From NCBI GenBank assembly GCA_037576195.1, contig CM075102.1, positions 35,398,745 through 35,462,744 of the forward strand: a stretch of DNA of 64,000 bases, read 5' to 3'. Positions 54,223-64,000 of this stretch are shown here, piece after piece. The notes beneath the pieces were generated by a model. That model did not search any database, was not told the origin of the DNA, and worked only from the letters and a program-made list of their open reading frames with translations. The stretch's first letter is position 1; the number at the start of each line of letters is the position of its first letter. The position numbers and the translations under genes are program-made. The DNA comes from Phytoseiulus persimilis (lineage: Eukaryota > Arthropoda > Arachnida > Mesostigmata > Phytoseiidae).

Positions 54223-55933
54223 TACCACTACTACAAGACGCGGACTGATAAACGTGCGATTTCATTGAATAACCGGGAACACTCATGAAGCGGATGTTTA
54301 CTGAACCATTGGGCGTGACCTCGTTACCATCGCGACTTGAACCACGAGAGAGCGTTCTCAAACCGGACTGCGCACGCCACGGGTTTTCCAACAGCAGACA
54401 GCCCGTCAGCTAGCCGGTTGATTCGCGTAGATTTGTTGGGGCCTCACGACGTCATAAAACACGGCTCTGAACCGAGTTCGGCAAATATGCAAGCCCGTAA
54501 AGTGACTTTTACGGCATTTTAGCAATGCTCCGATAGCATTCCGGGTCGAGCTGCGTTTCCCACAGCTGTCTCACACTTCGTCTGGCAGTTCACTAGAGCT
54601 CCCAACAATCGGATCTCACCGCTACAACGGATTCCTCCTGAGCTTTCACGAATCCATCAGCGAGACCGAGACGGATTCCGACTGCAGACGATTTTTCTTC
54701 GTATGCTTGACTACGACCGATGCTGCCGCGGACGGAGCATAAAAGCTGTGGAGATATCTTGAGCCAGCGACTTCACAAGGGCAAAACCATCAGTGTTTCC
54801 AAAACGTCACGCCCACGAGTCTAAGATGGCACTCTTACGGATTCAGCTCTGGCTCCGACTCGCCGTGATTTGCGGCACATAGGTCGACCATGAGAAATCC
54901 GGAATATCGATAAGTAACGCTCCCGGCAGACCTTTCTGAGGGAGGAAGTCAGATAGTCTGGCCGGAAAGCCAGGGACTCTTGGGTGGTTCGCTCTGCAAC
55001 GGTTATGAAATGAGCCGAACAATGATTTCTCGATGGCATTCGGGTTCGAGTGCTTGAATCTCTTATTCAGAGCTAATGATGACCAGAATCGGAGGCTGAC
55101 CGTGATTGGGGTCGATCGATCCCCATGCTCTTCCAGAAGCAGGTGCCTCTTTCGCGCTTCGGGATACACTTCCCCGGAGTCATTCTGTCCGGACTCATTC
55201 TGGCCTACGAAGCTGTGAGAATCCGTTTCAGTCGTGTGATTCGACAATGTTGTGACCTCGCCCCCACGAATCGCTCTCGATCGTGATCGGCCTTCGACGA
55301 ACGTCATCTAACGGCACGACGGTGCCTCAACGATGCTTGGCTTACGACGGCCGCAAAAACCTCAAATACCTCTGAGAATTTCAGCACAACGACGTTTTCC
55401 CCTCAAGCACCGAGGCATGAGTCTGGCCCCGGATGGAGGACTCTTCGCCCTCATCTGGACTCGTGGGCCCGAGTCTGCGACCCCTACTGGTGACCAAGAA
55501 GGATGCCACCTGATCAGAGGGTACCGTGTTGAAAGAGGTTGCCCCCTGATTGGATGGAATACGGTGCGGGTCCTCTTCCCGGCAGCGTCTCCTCCTCCCT
55601 AGAATGGTGTTCCGTGATTCTTCACGACACGATGTTTCCTGTATAGCCCCAGAAATGACTATCCTTCTTATGGGGGAAAGGAGGTCCCGGATACGATCTC
55701 CTCGGAAGTCTCGTAGCCCACCGGTTGAGTTCCCGCGAGCAGCGCGAGGGGAACAAATGGGACGAGGGAGGAGAATTTCTGTCTCCACGGATCACTGAAG
55801 CAGCCATTGAGGTCGAAGGGATGTCAAAACTGAAGGTATTAGAGACGGGTCGGTATTGCGAGGAAAGAGCTTCAGAGGAGCACAGTTTGAGCGAATTGAA
55901 GATTCGAAAATGGCAGGACACCGGCAGCGAGAT
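54223..55933. other. Intergenic sequence, nothing recognised
   Basis: Open frames at 54843-55307 and 55381-55788 (minus) are Arg/Ser-rich, overlap frames on the other strand and have no domains or clear splice sites. They could be leftover coding sequence of the neighbouring unknown gene, but I cannot support that. Confidence 0.4.
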
Positions 55934-58631
55934 TTAATTGTAAGCATTGGCTTTATGCTTCGGTAGGAAATGGAAATCACTGCGAACAGGTCCCAGGAGC
56001 ATCTCGGATATTTTTATCCAGTCGCGACACGACGGCGAGGCCATGAGCGTTTCCAATTCGTCTCGTCCTCGGTACAGCGGAGGTCTGTCGTTGATCCTCT
56101 GGGGCAATATCTCTAACAGCCCCACGGGAATGTACCTTAAACGAAGGTTACGATGAATGAGCCATAGAAAATCACATCTCAAATCTGTGGAGCTATCGAC
56201 GTATTCATGATGATGTCAAGGGTTTCGTTGCATGCTGGACGCAATCAGCACCGCTTGTGAACTGTTGCAAACTCGGGGATAAGAGCTGCTCGATGCACTT
56301 CCGATATCGAATGCGAAGTGCTGAACGGCTTAAATCAGTCGAAAGTACCTGTAGAGGAAGGAAAGCCACTCCAGGAGGAATCGCCGCGTCCTCTCGACTC
56401 CTTCAGTGTCGCTCCCCCAATGATCCAGTCCGTAATTCGCGAACTTCTTCAGAATATCCAACCGTTCATTGGACGAGATGTCCCAGTGTCGCCGTTCTTT
56501 TATTTCCGTGAACAACCATGGTTTAATCAGAGCTCCCCTGTTGAGAAGATAGCGAGGATGATGAATAGATCGACTTTGATAATGATCATGAGCAACTGGC
56601 CACTCTGAACTCTGAAAACTCACCTCGCCAGAAGTACCCCATCTACCCCGTATTCGTTGACAGATCGCTCGTAGTCCTCATAACTCAGTACGTCACCACT
56701 CCCAAAGATCGCGATTTCAGGATGAGAGTGCGTGGCACACTCTCGTATGTAATCCCAGTTTGCCAGTTTTGTATATCGTTGTTCTCGAGACCGCCCATGC
56801 ACCTGCAAAAGGAGAGATAAGCACGAAAAACAGGACAGAAACACCACGCAAAACCACGCTGAGATCCCGATTGGAGAAACTCACCGTGAAAAGAGAAATC
56901 CTGCTCAGCCACGGCTTAAGATCCTGAATGATTTTATGAGCAATATTTTTGTCTTCCTGAACCGCTGCGCGCATTTTCATAGTGAGGGGAAGGTTCGATG
57001 CTTCAGTAACAGCGTAAACGATCTCGTTCACTCTGTTCTGACGCGTCATGAGACCGGATCCAGAGCCCTGGAAGTTGGATGAAAGCGTTGCGACTTTGAT
57101 TCCTTGAGCAACATTGAAGAATTCCAGTACAGGAATATCATGGCGGTGTGAACCAGGCTTCACCTTCCTGTAGATGAAGTCTATGGGGCAACCCATGTTG
57201 AGATCGATGAAGTCCAATTCACATTTCTCTTCCAGTAGCTGAGCACAACGGGATAAAACGTCTGCATATCCTCCACAAAGCTGCCGAGGGTTGACCATTT
57301 TAGAAATATCTAGCGAGAAGCGCTGGTGATTGAATCTCAGTAGAAAAACGTTTGGAAACGGCATATGTTTCGAGGCCGCAATACTTGGAGGGAGCTCCAT
57401 ACTTGCACTCCGAAAACATCCTCCGAGGAATGCCGTCTCAGCAAGGCCCACTCCGACATCTGTCCTTGCAGGATGTTAGTTGCCATCGCCATTTCGCCAC
57501 AAGTGATATCCGCTCCCATTTCTTTGCAGATTCGCCGAAACGGGAGATTTCCAACGGTGGTCAAGGGGGCAAGATAAAGTTTGTTCCTGATTCGAGGGCG
57601 AAACGATCGGCATTAGAAACGTGTAGAATAGGAGAGAAAACAAGAGCGAATCCCGTTCATGATTGCCTGGACTCAGATAAAGATCACAGCGATCTTGGTA
57701 CATGGGACTACGCAACGCTGAATGCCTCAAAATACAGCTAGTTGTATCCCACGAAGAGGCAAGAGTTGGAAGAGGCAAACTTGGGAAGGCAAGAGAAAAA
57801 CAGGTTGAAAGAGCGAACCTGAAATCTACAGTTTTCCTCTCTTCGAGCCGCAGTTTGATTCTTTCACTGTCCTCCGCTGTGTCGTCTTTATAACTCAGGA
57901 ATCGTTTGGACGTTATCATTTTCAGGGGCTCTTCGGTTTTCTTGAAGTCATAGTCACGTTTTCGGAGTTTCACTTGCAGCTCTCGCGATAACATGTTCTT
58001 CTCGATTTCTGAGTCGACGCCTGCAGTGCGATGGGGGCCTTTTACCATCTAGCTGTCGATGCTAGTCAAAATGCGACTACTGACTACCTGACCACTGAAG
58101 AGAAGGCATCCCCAACGAACCTTTATGAACTTCCTCGTTCGTTTGATTGGCACCGTCTTTCAGGTGCTGACCGCTGAATCTGCACGTCATAGAATAACGA
58201 CATCGCCCATATTTTTCGAATAAGTAACAGCGGTCTCCTATATCAGCTTCTTTAGTTTCGAGATATTTTTGCGTGTCATGGCTGTATATGCAATTCTCAT
58301 GCGGACATGTGCCTGCTATGAACTTGAAGCAAAGCTTTGAAGATTTTTCGGCACTTTGGTGGTGGGGGCGTGACTTATTCTGTCCTGGAATCATGACAGG
58401 AGCAACTAATCAGTGAAGAACTCTTTCTGCAATGAAGAACAAGCATGCACGTAGCGCCGTCTTCATAGCGAATGATGAGCCAAGATCCGCGAGCTGACCT
58501 TTCACTTTTTTACGCGGCTGACCGCCGTCGTCCCCATTGAGCTTATGCTTAACCGCATCCGACACGAAGTTGAGATCAAGTTCACGCTGCTTATCCGCCA
58601 CGACGAACCTGGAAATGAGGTATGTTTCCAT
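55934..58631 (-). CDS. DUS3L: tRNA-dihydrouridine synthase 3-like (DUS3L)
   Basis: FMN-dependent enzyme that reduces uridine to dihydrouridine (position 47 of tRNAs in known Dus3 enzymes). Proposed exons (minus): 58631-58499, 58384-58088, 58020-57819, 57586-57403, 57280-57164, 57067-56885, 56802-56624, 56537-56349, 56135-55934, giving 561 aa (human 650). Two CCCH zinc fingers occupy exon 2 ([18 protein letters not shown] and [16 protein letters not shown]...H). The TIM-barrel starts [20 protein letters not shown], then [20 protein letters not shown]. The catalytic Cys is in LNMGCPIDF (~Cys303). [16 protein letters not shown] and [16 protein letters not shown] follow, then the C-terminal helical domain ([38 protein letters not shown]). 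The N-terminus is shorter than in human but keeps the ISRF...K start seen in the family. All junctions are canonical and in phase. Confidence 0.95.
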
Positions 58632-59731
58632 TTCATGCTTCGAGGCCCGAAACAGCTACGTGACTCGCTCCCAGTAGCCAATTAGTGGAGCCTGATCTCG
58701 AATCTCAGTGGGCCGCAACAGAAGTGATTCCGAACATGTGTGAAATACTATACGATAGAATGACATTCGGAAGAAGGGTTCGAGAATTGGAACACGAGTT
58801 TAGAATAAACACCGACGTACTCTTTCTTGATGGGAGCAACGCCTCTTTGAGACGGCTCTTGTTCGATAGCTTCCATGGCAGTATTCACGAATAATGGGGA
58901 GATCTTGCAGAGTGCACAGTTGAAAATCTTCTCATATTCAACAAGGATGTTTACGGAAGCCGCACAACGTGCTTTGCCACCCAGCTGTTTACGCTGCGCG
59001 CTTTTCGAATCCTCGCGCCGAGTCGTCCACGCTTTCCACGAGACGAATCACAAGTTTTTCCCGGATTCCCTGTGGGGTGAATGAAACCATCCGAGAGAAA
59101 TAGTCCGGGCCTTCCGCTATCTCCAAACCAGAGTAATTTTGCTCTCGGAAGCCCTGGCTGGTACTTTCACGCAGTATTTTGAACACGTTGGCGCGGATGG
59201 CTTTTCGCGCTCAGCGCCATACCCTTCGCACTTCAGTGAACATCGACGATCTAACCTTCTTCCCCGAGAAACATCTCAAGAACATCTCATTCGGAGGAGG
59301 AGAGATGTGAGAGTACATACAGGAAGAAACAAGCCTGGGAGTGCGAAAGCTGACTGTGAATTTGTTTCTATGCTACCGCCGTACTAATGGCTAATGCGCC
59401 AGACGCGTTTCATCGTGACATTGCACGGGATGGATTTGGAATGAACATTATAAGTGCTGCGACGATTGATTTGAGACGCATTGAAGTATTTATCGTGAGG
59501 CCCAGAGAGAATTCTCAAGAGCATACCAAAGTACTGTTTCTTCAGGATGGCCTCGAGGGGCGATAGAGTGATGCGAGGAAATCCCTCTCTCAACTTATAA
59601 GATAGGTTTATCGAGGGCGCGATTCGCTTTAGGATAGGGAGGAGCATGTGATATTCTATACTATAAGCGGCCCAGGGGAGCATCGAACATTACATAGGAG
59701 AGAAGACAGGGTACCCGGGGGTATGACAGGT

Positions 59732-60307
59732 CACATTTCGTCCCAAAGACATTTCGGCTCCTGGACATGTTGGCCTCGAGACATCTCGACTCCGAGACTT
59801 TTTGGCTGCAAGACATCTTGGCCCCAAGACTTTCCGGACCTAGCATGCCGTGCACGGAAATTTTGGCATCTAACGGCGGCGGTCATATGCGCCCATGTGT
59901 ATAGAGACAATGCGTTGCTCCTAGGATTCCGTGCACATATTTCATTCTTCAACCTCGGTCGACGTCTTCCCGAAAATGAGGCTCTCTGCAACCGTAGACC
60001 CACTCATGACCCGTTTATTCCAACTGAGGCCGTGCGCTGTCACGGGCAGCCGTTGAGTTAGATTAACCAGGTCTTCAGTCCCAATGAATCTGACCATATC
60101 CACTAACCACAATAACTGACAGGGGCCCTCCGCGAAATGAAGAGATTTCTCTGGGGGTGGAAGGTGAATGGAGGATCAATGATGATGAATTAATGAACAT
60201 CAGCTGGAATTCGAAGTTCGCGAGCGAGATCGGGGCGAGCTGTCCAAGCCCGAATATTCTTTGAGCCGTAATTTCTTTGGGCTGAAAAGTCTGGGCCCGA
60301 AATGTCA
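59732..60307. mobile_element. Foldback-like element with termini built of ~16-bp iterated subrepeats
   Basis: The left part (59732-59838) is a run of ~16-bp units of the form GACATYTYGGCYCCRA (for example GACATTTCGGCTCCTG, GACATCTCGACTCCGA, GACATCTTGGCCCCAA). The same unit appears in reverse orientation at 60241-60307, whose reverse complement begins GACATTTCGGGCCCAG and continues with CAGCCCAAAG and CGGCTCAAAG at the same spacing. About 400 bp of non-repeat sequence lies between. Inverted arrays of short direct repeats are the hallmark of foldback-type transposons; no transposase is present. Confidence 0.55.
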
Positions 60308-60463
60308 TGTACCGCCCCGTTAGACAGACGAGATGGAATTGTACGTAAAACTTCGTAGCAGTCCTGCACCATTAGACGCTTGAAACTCGGATGGGCTGTG
60401 ATGTGGACCTGTGGATTAGTCCGCGGACGGAATTAAGCCTGATGGGAGAGCCTCCCGAGATTT

Positions 60464-60599
60464 CAGGGTGTTCCTAGTTCCCGGCCGCGACCAGGTCATC
60501 CTAGCTCCCGCTCTCGTTCAGGTAATCCTGGTTCACGGTCCCAACCAGTTGATCCTGTCTTCCGGCTCAAACCAGGTGATCCTGGTTCCCGATCCCGAG
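60464..60599. repeat. 27-bp tandem repeat, five degenerate copies
   Basis: Copies start at 60464, 60492, 60519, 60546 and 60573, each beginning CAGGT(N)ATCCTGGTTCCCG or a close variant; the first spacing is 28 bp and the rest 27 bp. The array lies about 700 bp upstream of FAM98. As the period is a multiple of three, it reads open on both strands, but no gene structure supports translation. Confidence 0.8.
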
Positions 60600-61308
60600 A
60601 ACGATTCCCATAATCTGAAACGTCCGGATACTTTGAAGGCCGGGTTTCTGAAATGCCCGACCATCGCATTCTCCGGTCTGCGGCGGGTATCTTCGCCGGC
60701 ACCCTGCTGCTTGAAGAGCGCCGCGATGCCCGTAAAATAAGCTGACCACACGAACCGCGCAACCCGCATGTTAGCCTGCGTTCCCCGCATGGAGTCTTAC
60801 TTTCAAATGTTACCGCCAACGAGTTCAGGCTTGTCCACAAATCTGAATCGTCATGTTCCCAAAAACTGCTTCCCAAAAATCTGAGGACGTCACTTGCGGA
60901 AGTTTAGTTTCACGAAACCCTTCCACGAAATCCGCAATTCGACGTTGTAGAGAGCACATGCCCGGCATCGTACGCGTGCGCGCCAGTCAGGCCGCTGTCA
61001 GCTGTTGACTTCTTGGGCTGCATTGCCTGACGACGTCCCGGAATCGCGAATACTGAAAACCACCGGTGAGTCTTTCTTGAGGGCCATCAGATTAGATCTC
61101 AGCTTTTCCTCGGGAACATGACTTTCAAGAAGTAGATGAAAACTCTCAGGGGGCGCCGGGTCCGAACGGATGGATGTAAACAGAGGCCGACTCATTCGCA
61201 ACCATTCTCCATTTAGCCAGCAGTGGCGCCGAGTCGGCCTTCTCCCTTGAGTAAAATTTTCAGATCCAGAAGTGCGGCGGCGAATCTTCCAGCGGAGTGG
61301 TGTCTGTC

Positions 61309-62712
61309 ATGGGTGGACAAGCAAAGACTGACATTCAGGAGTCCCTGAGATGCCTTGGTTATCCGCGACAGGACGAGAATTTCATCAAGACGGTCTCAAC
61401 GAATCAAGTGGAATTCTCAGTGCTCGTATCATGGCTTTCGAACGAGCTCAGTTGCGCCACAGAAGGTTCTGTCGATAAAGTGAATTCTCTCCAAGAAGTT
61501 GATAATGTAGATTCCTTCAATCTTGAAGTTTCTTCTCTCCTCACCGCTTTGCACTGTCCCTACAAGGATCTCGTTATTGGTGACTTGAACCAGAGATTCA
61601 AATCCCAGCGGAACAGAGTAATGCTTTTGGAGTTTCTCTCATCGGAGGTTCAGGCAGCCAGGATTGTTAAGAAATCCGCAGATTCCAAGCGTATGAAACG
61701 TGAACAGAGGGGATCGCCGCAGAGTCGCAACGCTCTCTTATTAGTGAAAAGCCTCAGCTTGCCCATTCCGCGCCAGAAAATCAACATAGAGGCATTCTTC
61801 ACTGAATTGGAACATCAGATCACGGCCCTCCAACCGAGTCCACCAACTTTGCTGATTTCGAAGGAGCTCGGTCCTGCCGAATGGAATAAACTGCGATGCG
61901 TCTACCAGAAGCTCCTTAATGACTTTACGATTCGGCGGATGGCTCTCCTGAAGCGCTTGGATGTCACAATACAATCTTTCGGTTGGTCCTCACGCATGAA
62001 GGACAAACAGGCTCAGATCACCCAGGTCTTCATGCCTTGTCGTCAGGGCCTCCTCGTCGAACCATCCGTTCAACTGGGCGATATCCTCGCCGCTCGACCG
62101 GATGTCCTCTTTGTCGATAAAACCTCATGCGCCAAAGTACGGGAGAAGACCCAGACTGCGTTGGCCAGAGTTATCATGGGATCTGTTCCTGATCGAGGTG
62201 GCAGAGCAGCGGACATGGCTCCTCCACCCCCCGAAATGCCGTCGTGGTCGAAGCGGCAAGCTCCCCTCAACAATCCAGGAGGTATGGGTCGAGGGGGTTA
62301 CGGTCGCGGGGGGCAAAGCGGGCGTTCAGGTCAGAATCCGAGTCATGGGCAACCACAGAATCGAGGAGCAGATGGCAGCTATCACCAGAGAGGTGGTGGA
62401 CGAGAGTTCAGGCGGGGCAGACACAACGAGGACGCTGGTGACAGAAACCAAAGAAGTATTCAGCGACAAGGAGGCGACGGTTACGCTCAGCAAGAAGCTT
62501 ACGGATACGATCCCTACTACCAAGGGGGCGGGGTTGAGGGTGGCAGTTACTTCGATAACGGTCGAGGTCGGAGAGACCACAGACAGCAGCACGGGGAGTA
62601 CAACACCGGACGCGTTTCTGATGCTGGTTGGCAGGAGCACCGGCACGGTGGCCAACGAGGCGCCTACAGAGGGTCGTATCGTGGTGGACGAGGGTACGAC
62701 CAGCGTAACTGA
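61309..62712 (+). CDS. FAM98A: FAM98 family protein (tRNA ligase complex subunit homologue)
   Basis: Single-exon coding region, 467 aa. Starts MGGQAKTDIQESLRCLGYPR, matching the N-terminal calponin-homology-like fold of FAM98 proteins. Conserved markers follow: FNLEVSSLLTALHCPYKDL, LLEFLSSEVQAAR, LLKRLDVTIQSFGWSSRMKD, and the family signature VPDRGGRAADMAPPPPEMPS. The C-terminal ~150 residues are Gly/Arg/Gln-rich with many RGG-like steps, as in FAM98A, suggesting RNA binding and arginine methylation. In mammals FAM98 proteins associate with RTCB, DDX1 and RTRAF in the tRNA-splicing ligase complex; that role here is inferred. Arthropods usually have one FAM98, so the A suffix marks the closest named relative, not orthology. 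The ATG at 61309 is chosen because homology starts right after it; the frame extends slightly upstream without a Met. Confidence 0.93.
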   Translation: MGGQAKTDIQESLRCLGYPRQDENFIKTVSTNQVEFSVLVSWLSNELSCATEGSVDKVNSLQEVDNVDSFNLEVSSLLTALHCPYKDLVIGDLNQRFKSQRNRVMLLEFLSSEVQAARIVKKSADSKRMKREQRGSPQSRNALLLVKSLSLPIPRQKINIEAFFTELEHQITALQPSPPTLLISKELGPAEWNKLRCVYQKLLNDFTIRRMALLKRLDVTIQSFGWSSRMKDKQAQITQVFMPCRQGLLVEPSVQLGDILAARPDVLFVDKTSCAKVREKTQTALARVIMGSVPDRGGRAADMAPPPPEMPSWSKRQAPLNNPGGMGRGGYGRGGQSGRSGQNPSHGQPQNRGADGSYHQRGGGREFRRGRHNEDAGDRNQRSIQRQGGDGYAQQEAYGYDPYYQGGGVEGGSYFDNGRGRRDHRQQHGEYNTGRVSDAGWQEHRHGGQRGAYRGSYRGGRGYDQRN

Positions 62713-62734
62713 ACTCGGCCGTGAGGTCCAATGT

Positions 62735-62740
62735 AATAAA
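62735..62740 (+). terminator. FAM98 poly(A) signal
   Basis: AATAAA in ATGTAATAAAACTATTC, only 22 bases after the FAM98 stop. It implies a very short 3' UTR and leaves under 200 bases to the next gene's start codon. Confidence 0.7.
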
Positions 62741-62922
62741 ACTATTCATTAATTCATGATCTTTGCTCATTTTGATAGTACACGTGAACTGAGTTCAATC
62801 TCAGACACAGTCGCTGAAAGCATGTCTCTTGCGCCGCCTGTTCATGGCACTACGGGATGCTTGGAGACCGCGGTGCAACTTTCTCAGCTTGCAATGGATC
62901 TTTTATTTCTCTGCAGGTGATC

Positions 62923-64000
62923 ATGAGTCTGCAAGTGTTGAATTTTCACAATATCGGTGGATTGCCTGATGAGGATCCAGAGTCCACGGAGACGAAGTTT
63001 GAGAAATATGGGGCGTACCACAAAACCAATATTGTCTTCATGTTGGATCTGACTAGTGAAATGTTGCGGGAGAGTCACTTTACGGATAGGAATCACGGAA
63101 CGGTTCCCTTGGCATACGCTTGTCTGCTCGCCATGAGGTGAGTCCTCTGAGCTTGACAAAGTCTCTGACAACGCGTTGGAAAAAAATCTTGGAATGAGCT
63201 GGACAGGCTCCAACGGATCGGTGAGCTGCATTCATGGATCCTCTGCGCTTCAGAACTGCCATCTTCGACATGATCAAGCATTCAACGCTTGGTGGTGGGG
63301 GAAGAGACCGTGTGGCCATCCTGGGGCTCCTGCACAACAGAACTGTCGTTCTCCTCGAAATGCAACTGCCGTCGGCGAAAACATTGGAGGTTGGTTTCTT
63401 ATAGCAGCACCGGAACTAATTCAGAGTGGAGCACTTCCATTGTAGCGTGAATGTCGAGTAACCTTTTTTTTCTGGTTCATTGATAGATCGTCGACAGTTT
63501 TCTGAAAACACTGCGAGAAACGAGAAAGGTTGAGGGAAACCACATAAACCTCGAGAAAGCATTCGACATTGCGTTCACGTTCCTCAGAGGCCTTCAGGGT
63601 GACGGACAGATTTTCATTTGCACAGTGAATGATGATCCCTGCGAGAAAACAAAGAAGCAACGAGGAGTTTCCGAGGAGACAGTTAGTGTGGGCCTATACG
63701 ATTCTCACTGTCTGCTGCAGAAATCGAAGATGGCTTCTCGGGCGGAATAAGGTTGGATCCGAAGAATCGACGTACTCAGGGTTGCGCTCATTTTCTCCAC
63801 AGATTGTGCTGAGCAAGGCCGCTGACCTGACCACCAATCACGACATCTCGATCAAGTTGTTGGCGGTTCCTCGGTCCGAGGAAGACAGCGAAGACACCTT
63901 CGACATGTCCAAGTTCTGGCGAAATGTTGTCTCCGATCAGAACTCGGACGAACACGCAGTTCTCGATTCCCTTTCTGATCTGGCTCAACACATCAAAGCC
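62923..64000 (+). CDS. XRCC6: Ku70 (XRCC6), N-terminal part, cut by the window edge
   Basis: DNA-end-binding subunit of the Ku70/Ku80 heterodimer that starts non-homologous end joining. Visible exons: 62923-63137, 63254-63389, 63487-63681, 63803 to beyond 64000; 248 codons so far in one frame. They cover the vWA-like N-terminal domain: KTNIVFMLDLTSEMLRES (human counterpart DSLIFLVDASKAMFES), GGRDRVAILGLLHNRTVVLL, LEKAFDIAFTFLRGLQGDGQ, IFICTVNDDPC, LSKAADLTTNHDISIKLLAV and the diagnostic FDMSKFWRNVVS (human FDISLFYRDIIS). The start ATG follows a good acceptor (TTTCTCTGCAG, 62906-62916) by six bases, so a 5' untranslated exon is likely. The third donor (ACA|GTTAGT at 63682) is weaker but is the one that keeps the frame; reading on reaches a stop. 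The beta-barrel and SAP domains lie beyond the window. Confidence 0.9.

Larger units (their letters stand above)
58632..61308. other. Gap with repeats; no gene recognised
   Basis: Between the divergent DUS3L and FAM98 genes. Plus-strand frames near 58685-59387 are short and unsupported. The gap contains the foldback-like element at 59732-60307 and the 27-bp tandem repeat at 60464-60599. A good acceptor (TTTTCAG, 61256-61262) just before the FAM98 start suggests that FAM98 has an untranslated first exon somewhere in the right part of this gap. Confidence 0.5.

Noticed and set aside
62102-62752. 216-residue Thr/Val-rich open frame on the plus strand
   Set aside because: It is a shadow of the Gly/Arg-rich end of FAM98 in another frame; the FAM98 frame has clear homology and this one has none.

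Overview
The window is nuclear DNA from an animal, most likely an arthropod. The evidence is spliced genes with GT-AG introns, AATAAA poly(A) signals, metazoan-only families (DMRT, EPG5, TMEM68, FAM98) and decayed non-LTR retrotransposons. Most introns are about 50-200 bp, and EPG5 carries one uninterrupted 6-kb exon, which would suit a compact genome with heavy intron loss such as a predatory mite; that placement is inference only. There is no bacterial, viral, CRISPR or operon-like content.

Layout, left to right. From 4.0 to 12.1 kb, minus strand, lies a DMRTA/dmrt99B-type transcription factor gene with both a DM and a DMA domain, split by a 6.2-kb intron. From 12 to 25 kb is gene-poor sequence with two dead non-LTR retrotransposons (17.0-17.7 kb and 20.2-22.9 kb), a 45-bp minisatellite, a hAT-like terminus and a perfect hairpin. 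At 25.3-27.5 kb, minus strand, is mitochondrial glutamyl-tRNA synthetase (EARS2). From 27.5 to 33 kb there is no recognised gene, but there are TTCA-type microsatellite, 28-bp and 21-bp tandem arrays, a duplicated module and a 299-bp element with inverted termini. At 33.1-34.3 kb, plus strand, is a divergent protein kinase with a C-terminal membrane anchor.

The right half is denser. EPG5 (38.7-47.9 kb, plus) reads as a complete nine-exon gene and converges tail to tail on TMEM68 (49.0-51.3 kb, minus, eight exons). An unrecognised helical protein lies at 53.4-54.2 kb (minus) and DUS3L (55.9-58.6 kb, minus, nine exons) follows. After a repeat-rich gap, FAM98 (61.3-62.7 kb, plus, single coding exon) is followed within about 200 bp by XRCC6/Ku70 (62.9 kb onward, plus), which runs off the right edge.

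The named genes were spliced by hand. Exon phases close without a stop and the lengths fit the families (EPG5 2,573 aa, TMEM68 329 aa, DUS3L 561 aa, EARS2 493 aa, DMRTA 526 aa). They are unrelated housekeeping or developmental genes: autophagosome-lysosome tethering (EPG5), neutral lipid synthesis (TMEM68), tRNA modification, charging and ligation (DUS3L, EARS2, FAM98), DNA end joining (Ku70) and transcription (DMRTA). No shared pathway or regulation is implied by their proximity.
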